Positions 33,144 to 41,982 of a stretch of 64,000 nucleotides of DNA are shown piece after piece. The translations under genes were made by a program, and so were the position numbers. Source of the DNA: CAVTBX01 sp963733135 (GTDB lineage: Bacteria > Actinomycetota > Thermoleophilia > Gaiellales > Gaiellaceae); contig CAVTBX010000010.1 in assembly GCA_963733135.1 (NCBI GenBank), positions 1-64,000 on the forward strand. The letters are read 5' to 3'. Position 1 is the stretch's first letter; each line of letters opens with the position of its first letter. The notes beneath the pieces were generated by a model. It was not told the DNA's origin. It searched no databases and worked only from the letters and a program-made list of their open reading frames with translations.

Positions 33144-33371
33144 GTGGGAACAGCGTTCGTGACCTCAGAGGGGTCTTCGTACGCCGGTTCCGCCGTTGCT
33201 CCATGCCCGCGACTCGCTTCGGCGTCCGCCGCCGCTCTTGAGGTTCACCATGTGGCCTTTGCCGATGCCCTCGAGCTCACGCTGATCTATCTTGGACTCG
33301 AGCCGGCGAAGTACGAGAGAGCGGCCCTCCGTTTCCATGCGCGGCTTGCCGGGATGCCCAACTTGGACTAA
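33144..33371 (+). CDS. Small hypothetical protein, possibly truncated
   Basis: 75 aa. The C-terminal half (VAFADALELTLIYLGLEPAK, YERAALRFHARL) resembles a short helical segment seen in actinobacterial hypothetical proteins. The first 30 residues look like filler. It may be a remnant of a longer gene. No ribosome binding site is convincing. Confidence 0.25.
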   Translation: MGTAFVTSEGSSYAGSAVAPCPRLASASAAALEVHHVAFADALELTLIYLGLEPAKYERAALRFHARLAGMPNLD

Positions 33372-33521
33372 ACCCTGCAGCAGCCGCGCTAGGTCTCCTC
33401 TGCAGCTCTTCGAGGCTGGCGGGCTTCGGAGGCCGCCCACGCCCCTCGGAAATCTCATCTGCACCAGCCGCACGTTTGTCCCGGTGTGGGAAGTCCTCGG
33501 GCGCTGGCTCGCGAGACACTG

Positions 33522-33914
33522 CTAGTGGCGCTCGCGCTTCGCGCGGCGGAGCGCGTCCAGCCGGCGCCGGTCCTGCTTCGTCGGCCGGCCGCCGAGATCC
33601 GCTCCGAGAGGACGGGCGAGCCGCCGCTCGAGGGCGCGTTGCTCCCGCGCGGCGACCGATTCGGGCGTCTCGTCGTACAGGCCCGCGGCGACCTCGGCCG
33701 AGCCCCGCCTCTCGGCGAGGCCGGCAACCACGACCGTCCACTGCGTGAGACCGCGGCGGATCTCGAGCGTGTCTGCGACGCGCACCTCCCTTGCGGGCTT
33801 CACGCGTGTCCCGTTCAGCTGCACGCGACCTCCGAGCACCGCCTCCGTGGCTGCGCTCCGGGTCTTGAAGAACCGCGCCGCCCAGAGCCACTTGTCGATC
33901 CGTACGTGGTCCAT
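33522..33914 (-). CDS. S4-domain RNA-binding protein (Hsp15-like)
   Basis: 130-aa protein with an N-terminal S4 fold: RIDKWLWAARFFKTRSAATE, GGRVQLNGTRVKPAREVRV. A basic C-terminal tail follows (GGRPTKQDRRRLDALRRAKR). Hsp15/HslR-type proteins bind 50S subunits carrying stalled nascent chains. It is 18 bp downstream of the deoxyribosyltransferase gene on the same strand, so the two are probably co-transcribed. The start is ATG at 33914. Confidence 0.9.
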   Translation of the reverse strand: MDHVRIDKWLWAARFFKTRSAATEAVLGGRVQLNGTRVKPAREVRVADTLEIRRGLTQWTVVVAGLAERRGSAEVAAGLYDETPESVAAREQRALERRLARPLGADLGGRPTKQDRRRLDALRRAKRERH

Positions 33915-33932
33915 CCGGCCGCATGATCGCAG

Positions 33933-34391
33933 TCAGCGGGGCTGCGACTCGAGCTCCCGCAGCGCCTCGACCGCCTCGTCGACCGACCAGCAGATGCGTC
34001 CGCAGGCCTCGATCGCCCCGGCGACGAAGAGGTTCATCCCGTCGCCGGCCGCGTTTCCCCTCCGTCGCTCGAGGCGCAGGTCCGTGACGAGGCCGACGAT
34101 GCCGCGGTACCGCCTCTCGTCGCGTTCGACGAGCTCGGCGAACATCCCGATCTCGCAGGCCGTGCCGTCGTCGATGCTCGGCCCGTCGAGCCAGGCGAGC
34201 AGCACGTTCGCGGAGCGCACGCCCTCGGCGTCGACGCGGTACACCTCGGCGGGCGTGAGCTCCGTCAGCTCGCCGAACTGCTCGTGCGGCACGAAGCACT
34301 CGAACCCCTCGCCGCGAAGCCTCGCTGCAAGTCCGTCGAGCCACGCCCGCTCGGCCTCGGAGAAGAGAGCGCCCGCGACGTAGATCCGCAC
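33933..34391 (-). CDS. Nucleoside 2-deoxyribosyltransferase-like protein
   Basis: 152-aa protein of the 2-deoxyribosyltransferase/hydrolase family. N-terminal MRIYVAGALFSEAERAWLDG binds the sugar. The catalytic Glu is expected in SIDDGTACEIGMFAELVERD. A C-terminal MNLFVAGAIEACGRI completes the fold. It would cleave or transfer deoxyribose from nucleosides in salvage. It is in a two-gene unit with the S4 protein. Confidence 0.88.
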   Translation of the reverse strand: MRIYVAGALFSEAERAWLDGLAARLRGEGFECFVPHEQFGELTELTPAEVYRVDAEGVRSANVLLAWLDGPSIDDGTACEIGMFAELVERDERRYRGIVGLVTDLRLERRRGNAAGDGMNLFVAGAIEACGRICWSVDEAVEALRELESQPR

Positions 34392-34713
34392 GTCAGGCCG
34401 GCTCGGAACCGGAAGGGATCGTCAGGCGTCGCCGGAGCACGAGCGCAAGCATGCCCCAAGAGTCGCCCGGGCCGGGTGAGGAGCTAAGGGCTTGATGAGC
34501 TGCGAAGAGTGCGGTGTCGAAGTCGACCCCGCTCAAATCGCCGACTAACGGCGACTAACGGCGATCCTCAGGGCCTGTTTCACACGCGGGAGGCCCCTGG
34601 TTCGATCCCAGGTGCGCCCATTATCGAAAGCTCCTGCAAGAGGGCCTCTTACCGCTCGCCGCCACGCGAGCGGCGGCCGACGCAGACTGACAGCGCGCGG
34701 CTACGCTCGGCTC
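34392..34713. other. 322-bp gap holding a tRNA-Val scar and the start of the duplicated segment
   Basis: No gene is present. Features in order: unremarkable sequence, the 42-bp tRNA-Val 3' fragment (34579-34620), 35 bp of unrelated DNA, then from 34656 the leader copied from upstream of the flavoprotein at 4935. Its arrangement suggests an integration or recombination boundary. Confidence 0.7.
34579..34620 (+). repeat. tRNA-Val(CAC) 3'-end fragment, attachment-site-like scar
   Basis: 42 bp from the anticodon loop (TTCACACGCGGG) through the T arm and the acceptor 3' strand plus discriminator A. It matches the intact tRNA-Val gene at 39938-40009 at 41 of 42 positions. The 5' half of the tRNA is absent. 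Such 3' fragments are typical of att sites left by tRNA-targeting integrases. It is inverted relative to the intact gene. Confidence 0.8.
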
Positions 34714-36256
34714 ATGGCAGCTCCTGCCAGCCCCACGCTGTCGGCTTCCCAGTTAGCCACGCTTGCCGGTCTAGGCGAGGAGCGGACGGCCGGCGTCGGC
34801 GACGTGCTGTACCGGCTCGGAGATGCGACCTATCCGTTCATCGCCATCCATGACGGCGAGGTGGCGATCCTCGATGCGGCTGGAAACGAGATCGTCCGGC
34901 ACGGCGCCTCCGGGTTTCTGGGGGAGCTGAACCTCCTCTCGGGCCAGACCGTCTTCCTGACCGCGGTCGTGACGAAGCCGCTCCGCTACATCGCGGTCGA
35001 CCGCGACGAGCTGCGCGCGCTTCTCTTCGACGATGGACCGCTCAGCGACCTCGTCCTCTCGACCTTCATCGCCCGCCGGGAGGCACTCCAGCGCGTCCAA
35101 GGGATCGGCCTCGAGATCGTCGGGCCTCGTTCGTCCGAGGCGACGATGCAGATGCTCGACTTCGCCCGCGCCAACCGACTCCCCTTCACCTGGCACGAGG
35201 CCGCACCGCCGGACGGGACGGAGCCGCCGCTCGTGCGACTCCCAGGCGGCGCCGAGCTGCAGCACGCCACGCGAGGTGAGGTGCTGCGCGCGCTCGGGAT
35301 CGGACGCGAGCTGGCGCCGCGCGAGGAGGTCGACCTGCTCGTCGTCGGCGGCGGCCCCGCCGGACTCGCCGCCGCCGTCTACGGCTCCTCCGAGGGGCTC
35401 GACACCCTGATCGTCGAGAGCAGCGCGCTCGGCGGCCAGGCCGGATCGTCGCGCCGGATCGAGAACTACCTCGGCTTCCCAGCCGGCATCAGCGGAACCG
35501 AGCTGACCAGCCGCGCGGTCAGCCAGGCGCGTAAGTTCGGCGCACGACCCGCGACGCCCTACCGCGCGATCTCGCTCGAACCTGGCGAGGGACGACACCT
35601 CGTACGACTCGAAGAAGAGCACGAGATCGCAGCACGCGCCGTCGTGCTCGCGACCGGCGCCGACTACCGGCGGCTCCCGCTCGAGGGCCTGGCCGACTAC
35701 GAGGGTCTAAGCGTCTTCTACGCAGCCGGTCCGCCCGAGGCGCAGCTGTGCGGCGCCTCGCGCGTCGCCGTCGTCGGCGGCGGCAACTCCGCCGGACAGG
35801 CCGCCGTCTGGCTCGCTCGCGGCGGCGCCCTCGTCACGCTGCTCCACCGCCGCGCCGACCTGCACGAAACCATGTCCGAGTATCTGATCCGCGACCTCGA
35901 GCGCTACGGCGTCGCCGTCCGCGACCGCAGCGAGATCGGCGCCCTCCACGGAACGGAGGGCCAGCTCGAAGGAGATCACGCTCAAGAGCGGCGAGCGCCT
36001 CCCGTTCGCCTTCCTCTTCTTCTTCCTCGGCGCACAACCATGCACGGAATGGCTCGACGACGCGGTCGCCCGCGCTGCCGACGGCTTCATCCTCACCGGC
36101 GACGCAGCGGGCGCCGACAATCCGCTCGAGACAAGCGTGCCGGGCATCTTCGCCGCCGGCGACGTCCGCTCCGGCTCCACCAAACGCTGCGCAGCCGCAG
36201 TGGGCGAAGGATCGATGGCCGTGCAGCTCGTCCACGAGCACCTCGCAGCTCCGGCG
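34656..36256. repeat. 1.6-kb duplicated segment, copy 2
   Basis: Partner of 4877-6476. It starts 35 bp after the tRNA-Val scar and ends a few codons before the stop of the flavoprotein gene. Differences from copy 1 are mainly synonymous, plus one extra base near 35972. Confidence 0.9.
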
Positions 36257-36271
36257 GCCGCTTCGCGATAG
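34714..36271 (+). pseudogene. Cyclic nucleotide-binding / thioredoxin reductase-like flavoprotein (copy 2, frameshifted)
   Basis: Second copy of the gene at 4935, same layout and length, about 96% identical in protein. Examples of changes are AGNEI for AGSEI, DLHETM for DLYETM and DAAGADNPLE for DTAGADSPLE. One extra base in the GAAGGAGATCACG stretch near 35972 shifts the frame after EGQLEG. The remaining 100 codons (LPFAFLFFFLGAQPCTEWLD, GIFAAGDVRSGSTKRCAAAV) lie in the next frame to TAG at 36269-36271. The total is 3n+1. Most changes between copies are silent, so the gene was under selection until recently. The frameshift is therefore new or a sequencing error. It also lacks CxxC. Confidence 0.8.
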
Positions 36272-36387
36272 GCCTGCACCTGCACGCCCAGCCGATTGCA
36301 TCACCAAGAACGCCAGCTGCCTCTGCGGCCGCAATTTCATCCAACCACGGTGATTGTCATGGATCCTCCTTCTCGGTGGCCCGAAAG

Positions 36388-37169
36388 TCACATCGTCTTG
36401 ATGAGTCCGCCGTCGATGACGTAGTTCGCGCCCGTGACGTTCGCAGTGCGCGGCGAGGCAAGCAGCGCCACGAGCGTCGCCACCTCCTCCGGCTTGCTGA
36501 AGCGGCCGGAGGGGATTCCCGCGATCGCCTGCTCGCGCACCGCCGCCGGGTCGACGCCGGTGGCACGGCCGACCGTCGCCGCGACGCCTTCTTGCCCAAG
36601 CCAGAGGTCGGTCTCGACCTGACCGGGCGAGACGCTGTTGATGCGGATGCCCTTCGGGCCGAGTTCCTGCGAGAGCGCTTTCGCGACGTTCAGCAGACGC
36701 CGCCTTCGCCGCGCCGTAGTCGATCACCAGCCCGTCGGGCTGGAAGAAGGCGTTGACGGAGACGACGTTCACGATCGCTCCCTCTCCCCGCGGGAGCATC
36801 GCCGCGACTGCCGCGCGCGTCGCCCGCAGGGCAGCGAAGAAGTTGAGTTGCAGCGAGGCCTCGAAGTCGGCGTCGCTCGTCTCGCAGGAATCCGTCCAAG
36901 CGCAGCCGCACCCCGCCGACGTTGTTGACGAGCACATCGACACGTCCGTGCCGCTCGACCGCGTCGCCGACGAGCTTCTCGGGCCCGCCGGGCCTCGCCA
37001 GGTCGACCTCCAAGGCGGTGACGCGCTCGAGCCCATCGAGCGTGTCGACCGTGCGCGCGCCTGCGACGACCTCGGCTCCCTCGGCGGCGAGGGCTCGCGC
37101 CACCGCCAGCCCGATTCCCTTACTCGCGCCCGTGACGACGGCGACCTTTCCGCTGAGCTCGAGGTCCAT
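36388..37169 (-). CDS. SDR-family oxidoreductase, frameshifted near 36890 and 36695
   Basis: Short-chain dehydrogenase of about 259 aa read through two one-base insertions. Frame 1: KVAVVTGASKGIGLAVARAL and RVDVLVNNVGGVRLRLDGFL. Frame 2: LQLNFFAALRATRAAVAAML, IVNVVSVNAFFQP and IDYGAAKAA (catalytic Y-x-x-x-K). Frame 3: LLNVAKALSQELGPKGIRIN, VSPGQVETDLWLG and ANVTGANYVIDGGLIKTM, to the stop at 36388. The total of 3n+2 fits two insertions. It differs from the SDR at 18518. It is 27 bp downstream of the alpha/beta hydrolase on the same strand, so it is probably in one operon. The substrate is unknown. Confidence 0.78.
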
Positions 37170-37196
37170 CAGCGGCTCCCGCGCCGCGGCACCCGC

Positions 37197-38045
37197 CTAC
37201 GCGGAAGCGCCGCCCGTCGGTACCGGCACCGCCTCGAGCACCCCGTCGAGCCAGCTGTCGATCGAGGCGGCCACCTCCTCCCAGCCGTCGGCAGCCATGA
37301 CCAGGTGCGGCCGGCCCTCGAACTCGACGTACTCGGTCTTCGCCGGCGAGCGCTCGTACTTCTCGTACTGCTTCCGGGAGAGCGAGGCCGGGACGGTGTT
37401 GTCCTTGCCCGCCCCGACGATGAGGAGCGGCGCGCGCTCGCCGTTCTTGAAGTGAACCTCGGTCGGCGGGTTGAGGTGGAAGTTCGCGAGGCCCGCCTCG
37501 TAGAAGATGCGGCCCGTCTCCGGCACGGCGTAGCGCTCGTACGCCGCCGCCGCCTCCTCGGGAGAGAACGTGTTCACGAACCCGTACGTGAACTCCTCGA
37601 GCGTCAGCGTCACGATGCCGTTGCGCTTGGATGGATGCGCGAGGGCAGGAGCAGCTGCCTTGAGCGACGAGAACGGCAGCACCAGGATGCCCTTCGGCGG
37701 AGCCGGGCTGATCGCCACGCCGGCGCGCCCGAGACCGCGATCGAGCAAGAGCTCGACGATCAGGCCGCCGAAGGAGTGGCCGATCAGGACCGGCGGCTCG
37801 TCGAGCGCGCGAATCTGCTCCTCGTAGTGGTCGACGATCTCCGTGATGCCGAGGCCCTTGAGCTCCTCGGCCTCCTCTCGCAGCTCCTCCACGTCCCCTT
37901 CCTTGCGCGGCCACTCGGGAGCGGAGACGGCGAAGCCGCGCTTCCCGAAGTAGTCGGCGAAGTTCTCCCAGCTCCGGGCGGAGAGCCAGGCGCCGTGGAT
38001 CAGCATCAGCGGGATCGGCCCGTTACCGGTGTGACTCGTCTCCAT
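37197..38045 (-). CDS. Alpha/beta hydrolase
   Basis: 282-aa alpha/beta hydrolase. Oxyanion motif LMLIHGAWLSARSWENFADY, nucleophile GHSFGG, acid in IVGAGKDNTVP and His in EFEGRPHLVMAADGW. It is the closest paralogue of 9917-10765, sharing the FVNTFSPEEAAAAYERY segment and the same length. ATG at 38045 follows GAGGAGG at good spacing; the longer upstream frame is not family-like. It is upstream of the SDR gene and next to the LysR regulator on the same strand. A LysR-controlled hydrolase/dehydrogenase unit is plausible. Confidence 0.9.
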   Translation of the reverse strand: METSHTGNGPIPLMLIHGAWLSARSWENFADYFGKRGFAVSAPEWPRKEGDVEELREEAEELKGLGITEIVDHYEEQIRALDEPPVLIGHSFGGLIVELLLDRGLGRAGVAISPAPPKGILVLPFSSLKAAAPALAHPSKRNGIVTLTLEEFTYGFVNTFSPEEAAAAYERYAVPETGRIFYEAGLANFHLNPPTEVHFKNGERAPLLIVGAGKDNTVPASLSRKQYEKYERSPAKTEYVEFEGRPHLVMAADGWEEVAASIDSWLDGVLEAVPVPTGGASA

Positions 38046-38077
38046 GGGATGCCTCCTCTTCGTTGACGCAGAGGACG

Positions 38078-39092
38078 CTACGGCCGATGAGTGCAAAAGA
38101 GAAAGTCCGATCGGCGCACCGACCTAGACCCGCTGCGACTCAATCGCCCGGCAGCTCTGTTCGCGCAGGCCGGTGCGTCAGCCACCCTTCCGCATCGCGC
38201 GAGACGCCCGGCGGTCTCAACCAAGACCTCCGCGCCCTCGGTTGGCGGCAACCACGACGCGAAATCGACCGGGAAGCTCAACGGGGGATCGAACGGCACG
38301 GCCACGACGCCGGCAATCGCTTCCTCCACCCACTCGCCGACGAAGACGGAGACGACGTCGCCGTCCGCGACCGGCAGCATGCGCCGATCCCACGGCGCGC
38401 TAAGAGTCTCCCGAGTCCGTTCCAGCTCAGAGCCTGCAGCTCTGACCACCGCCCGCAGCCACGCGTTGAACGCTCGCCCCACCGGCTCGCGTGGCAGCAG
38501 CACGCATTCCTCGGCGAAGGCACCAACGGGAATCGCGTCCGCGCTCGCGTAGCCGTGCGACGCCGGGAGCGCGGCCAGGAGCGGCTCGTCCCTCAGCGTG
38601 TCGATGCGAACGCCGTGTCGACGCGCGGCCGCCGGCGTCTCCATCACAGCCGCCGCCACAAGCTCACGGGCCGCGACCCGCCGCAACAACTCGGGCGTCA
38701 CGTCCTCGTCGAGCCGAACCTCTACCTCCGGACGCTGCGCCGCCATTTCCTCGGCGATCCGCGTCACCAACGAGCGGTTGAACGGCCCGTGGCCGATAGT
38801 CAGAACGCCGCGATCCGGCTCCGCCGCGTGACGCGCGTCGTCGACGGCAGCGTCGACCTCAGTGAGCGCCCGCCTCGCATGCTCGAGGAGAGCCGATCCC
38901 GCCGCCGTCAGCTCGACGCGCCGCGTGGTGCCGGACGAACAGCACGAGCCCGAGCTCGCGCTCCAGCTCGCGGATCGCGCGCGAGAGCGGCGACTGCGAC
39001 ATGTGCAGACGCTCGGCCGCGCGTCCGAAATGCAACTCCTCGGCAACCGCGACGAAATACCGCAGCTGCCGCAGCTCAATCGGAACATCCAC
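38078..39092 (-). CDS. LysR-family transcriptional regulator, frameshifted near 38932
   Basis: The helix-turn-helix is intact in one frame: IELRQLRYFVAVAEELHFGR, AAERLHMSQSPLSRAIRELE, RELGLVLFVR. After one extra base near 38932 the next frame continues TTRRVELTAAGSALLEHARR and a substrate-binding domain (GVLTIGHGPFNRSLVTRIAE, LPVADGDVVSVFVGEW). The total of 3n+1 fits a single insertion. The start is probably GTG at 39092, although no strong ribosome binding site is seen. It lies 32 bp upstream of the hydrolase-SDR pair in the same direction and is likely their regulator. Confidence 0.78.
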
Positions 39093-39521
39093 TGCCGCGG
39101 ATACTGAACCCGCCACCTTCCCAGCGCCAGCGCTCGCCCGACGGCCGACGCATCGCGGCCGCCCCGTGTCACGGGCGTCCACGCGCGGGCACTTGCGGGC
39201 ACTGCGATGAGGCCACCGCGATCCAGCGCCCGGCTCGAACTACCTGCAAATCAGGCTGAATCGCCCAGGCGGGAGGATCACTTCACCAACTGTGAACCGG
39301 TCAGCGGATGTACCCGTTTCGTACCCGAAAGGTCCGCTCCGAGCGTTGCCAGCCCGGAAGAAAGACCTGCAAAGAGAACTAAAGCCGACGCCCGGACTCG
39401 GACCGGGGAGTTGGATGTCCTCGGCGTCTCGGGCATGGGCCATCCAGGGCACAGTCTCTCCGGACACGGCTTGATCTTGCGGCCGTAAGATCCGACCTCC
39501 GGCCGCTGAGGAGTCATACAC
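39093..39521. other. 429-bp gap without a recognisable gene
   Basis: Separates the LysR gene from the truncated gene at 39522. Several short frames are open but match nothing I know. No strong hairpin or promoter stands out, apart from a GAGGAG ribosome binding site just before 39522. Confidence 0.5.
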
Positions 39522-39812
39522 ATGCGCGTCATCGCGATCGATTGGTCAGGCGCGGAGCGGGGACAGCGGAACGCCGTCTGGCTAGCGGAGGCCGTCGAGG
39601 GCAGCCTCATCAGACTCGAGAACGGGCGAACGCGGGAGGAGATCGCGGCTCACTTGATCGCCGAAGCCACGATCCCGCGCTCGGGCTTCTCGTCCCAGCT
39701 CGCCCGCGGCACGACTTACAAGACCTTTGTCGGCAGCCAGCGTCGCAGCCGTACGGCCCGAAGGTTCGCGATCTACGCGGCGGTTTATCGCGCCCTCGAG
39801 CCGCCTGGCTGA
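39522..39812 (+). pseudogene. Truncated gene resembling the N-terminus of a DUF429-like protein
   Basis: The first 50 residues (MRVIAIDWSGAERGQRNAVW, LAEAVEGSLIRLENGRTREE) look like the RNase H-like N-terminus of DUF429-type hypothetical proteins, which are usually well over 200 aa. After ATIPRSGF the sequence loses similarity and ends at 96 aa. ATG at 39522 has GAGGAG upstream. A deletion or rearrangement next to the tRNA gene probably removed the rest. It may still be translated. Confidence 0.4.
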
Positions 39813-39904
39813 TCAGCGCGCAAGCGGCGGCTCCACGAGGTACGCACCGGGATACGCACGCGGCGAGCCGTGGCGATCTCGGCGACGCGTCCGACTCACC
39901 ATTT

Positions 39905-39921
39905 CAAGCGGTTTCCGCTTG
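39905..39921 (-). terminator. Hairpin downstream of tRNA-Val
   Basis: CAAGCGG-TTT-CCGCTTG is a perfect 7-bp stem with a 3-base loop, 17 bp beyond the 3' end of the minus-strand tRNA gene. There is no clear T-run, so termination is inferred from position. Confidence 0.45.
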
Positions 39922-39937
39922 AACAGACCGAGGACGA

Positions 39938-40009
39938 TGGGCGCACCTGGGATCGAACCAGGGACCTCCCGCGTGTGAAGCGGGCGCTCTCCCGCTGAGC
40001 TATGCGCCC
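39938..40009 (-). tRNA. tRNA-Val (anticodon CAC)
   Basis: 72-nt cloverleaf on the minus strand: acceptor GGGCGCA/TGCGCCC, D arm GCTC-AGCGGGA-GAGC, anticodon stem CCCGC/GCGGG around TTCACAC (anticodon CAC, codon GTG), T arm CCTGG-TTCGATC-CCAGG, discriminator A. CCA is not encoded. A 42-bp piece of its 3' half is repeated in inverted orientation at 34579. Confidence 0.95.
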
Positions 40010-40048
40010 CGCGCCCGGAACATAGCAGCGTCGCTGGTACCATTCTGG

Positions 40049-40323
40049 GGCCGGCCGCGCTAGGTGGGGAGCTAGCGGTTCCCTGAACCCGCAATCCGCT
40101 CCAGCGGGGCTGAAGTCCCTCCCGAGGAGGTGGCTTCGAGGTAGGGCCAAGGCACGCGAGTGTTGACGGTCAGGTCCCGCGCACTGAGAACCTGCGAACC
40201 GCGTCAGGTCCGGGAGGAAGCAGCGCTAAGCGGAGCTTCTCAGGTGCCGCGGGCAAGCCTGGCCCGAGCGAGCTTCCGCGGCACCGCCTCGAAAGCGCCC
40301 TCGAAGGCGGGTGCGCGGCCGGC
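40049..40323 (+). ncRNA. ffs: Signal recognition particle RNA, large bacterial type with Alu domain
   Basis: The 5' Alu region reads GCTAGGTGGGGAGCTAGCGG followed by CAATCCGCTC, as in large bacterial SRP RNAs. The S-domain tip carries the conserved CAGGTCCGGGAGGAAGCAGC (Ffh-binding GGAAGC-type loop). The termini pair: CCGGCCGCGC (40051-40060) with GCGCGGCCGG (40313-40322). The length is about 275 nt. It lies just upstream of dnaX, a common position in Gram-positive genomes. The ends are set by the closing helix and may be off by a few bases. Confidence 0.92.
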
Positions 40324-40371
40324 ATTTCCAGCCTGTTCGGCACGACGCCCGAGGGGCACTAGGATGAACGG

Positions 40372-41982
40372 GTGAGCGGCGCGCTCTACCGCAAGTACCG
40401 GCCCCAGACCTTCGCCGAGGTGGTCGGCCAGGAAGCGGTCGTCCGGACTCTCGAGAACGCGATCGACCGCGGACAGGTGCGCCAGGCCTACCTGTTCGCC
40501 GGGCCGCGCGGGACGGGGAAGACCTCGCTCGCGCGCATTCTCGCCAAGGCCATGAACTGCGTCGAAGGCCCGACGAAGATTCCGGACGGCACCTGCAACT
40601 CCTGTCGGACGATTGCGGCGGGCACCTCACTCGACGTGGTCGAGATGGACGCTGCGAGCCAGCGCGGGATCGACGACATCAGGGAGATTCGCGAGCACGT
40701 GATCCTCCAACCGGTCGAGGGCCGCTACAAGGTCTACATCCTCGACGAGGCGCACCAGCTCACGGATGCGGCGTTCAACGCGCTTCTGAAGCTGATCGAG
40801 GAGCCCCCTCCCCACCTCGTCTTCGTCTTCTGCACGACCGACCTCGGGAAGATGCTCCCGACCGTCCGGTCTCGCTGCCAGACGTTCATGTTCTCCCGGC
40901 CGAGGCTGCCCGAGCTGACGCGACTGCTCCGGCACATCTCGGACGGCGAGAAAATCGACGCGCCCGACGCGGCGCTCGCCCTCGTGGCGAGGAGCGCGCG
41001 CGGAAGCTTCCGCGACGCCGTCTCGACTCTCGACCAGCTCTCGTCCGCGACAGAGGGGCAGGTGACGGTGCAGGCCGTGCTTCAGCTGCTCGGCGCTGTC
41101 GAGGAGGAAGCGCTCTTTCGGATCTGCGATCTCGTCGTCGATCGCGACACGGCCGGGCTCCTCCACTTCGTCGAGGAGCTCGCCGACCAGGGTCAGGATC
41201 TCGCTCGCCTCGTCACGGATCTGCTCGAGCACCTACGCCACCTGCTCCTCGTCCAGCACATGGGCGAGGTTCCGGACTCGCTGCCCGTCACCGACGAGAC
41301 GCGCGACCGGCTTCGGTCACAGGCGAACCAGCTCGGCGAGGCCGAGGTGCTGAGGCTCGTCGACCTACTGGCCGTGGCCGTTGAGGACGTGCGCCAGGGC
41401 GGCGACCCCAGGCTCCCGCTCGAGCTTGCGCTCGTAAAGGTGACGCGACCCGGAGCAGACCTCTCTCAGCAATCGCTCTCTTTCCGGATCGAACAGCTCG
41501 AGTCGCGTGGCCGGAATGGGCACAGCGCACCCGCAGCCGACCCGCCGCCAGCGTCCTCAGCTGCTCCGACGACCCAGGCTCGGGACGAGCCGTCAGCGAC
41601 AGAGGCGCCGTCTATCGATCTCGAGCAGCTTCAGCACCTCTGGAAGCAGGCCGTGATCCCGGCCGTCTCCGAGCGCTCGATCCCCACTGCGTCGGTGCTG
41701 GGCGAGGCGCGTCCGGTCGAGCTCGCCGGCGAGCGGCTCGTGCTCGAGTTCCCGCCGGCGGCCTCGTTTCACCGAAACCTCGCCGAGGAGCCGAAGAACG
41801 CGACGCTGCTCGCCGAGGTGCTCCACGAGATCACCGGCCACCGGCTCCAGCTCGCGTTCGCAGTCGGCGAGGCGCCGCCCGAAGACGGCGAGGAGGCCGA
41901 ATCTACGGAGCCCCAATCCGAGGAAGAGTTCGTATCGCTCTTCAAGAACACCTTCGACGCCCGGGAGGTCGACGAAACGTAG
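40372..41982 (+). CDS. dnaX: DNA polymerase III subunit gamma/tau
   Basis: 536-aa AAA+ clamp-loader subunit. N-terminal SGALYRKYRPQTFAEVVGQE, Walker A FAGPRGTGKTSLARIL, Walker B VYILDEAHQLTDAAFNALLK, sensor region FCTTDLGKMLPTVRSRCQTF. The zinc module is atypical: the usual four cysteines appear as NCVEGPTKIPDGTCNSC, with Asp where the second Cys is expected. Domain III follows to about residue 360, then a variable tau-like tail with a Pro/Ala linker. The start is GTG at 40372. It is first in the dnaX-ybaB-recR cluster. Confidence 0.95.
   Translation: MSGALYRKYRPQTFAEVVGQEAVVRTLENAIDRGQVRQAYLFAGPRGTGKTSLARILAKAMNCVEGPTKIPDGTCNSCRTIAAGTSLDVVEMDAASQRGIDDIREIREHVILQPVEGRYKVYILDEAHQLTDAAFNALLKLIEEPPPHLVFVFCTTDLGKMLPTVRSRCQTFMFSRPRLPELTRLLRHISDGEKIDAPDAALALVARSARGSFRDAVSTLDQLSSATEGQVTVQAVLQLLGAVEEEALFRICDLVVDRDTAGLLHFVEELADQGQDLARLVTDLLEHLRHLLLVQHMGEVPDSLPVTDETRDRLRSQANQLGEAEVLRLVDLLAVAVEDVRQGGDPRLPLELALVKVTRPGADLSQQSLSFRIEQLESRGRNGHSAPAADPPPASSAAPTTQARDEPSATEAPSIDLEQLQHLWKQAVIPAVSERSIPTASVLGEARPVELAGERLVLEFPPAASFHRNLAEEPKNATLLAEVLHEITGHRLQLAFAVGEAPPEDGEEAESTEPQSEEEFVSLFKNTFDAREVDET

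Noticed and set aside
35960..35985. Programmed ribosomal frameshift in flavoprotein copy 2
   Set aside because: Copy 1 lacks the extra base and reads straight through, and no slippery heptamer is present.
34579..40009. Treating 34.6-40.0 kb as an integrated element bounded by attL and attR
   Set aside because: The tRNA fragment and the intact tRNA are inverted, and no integrase gene lies between them, so a simple integrated element is not supported.
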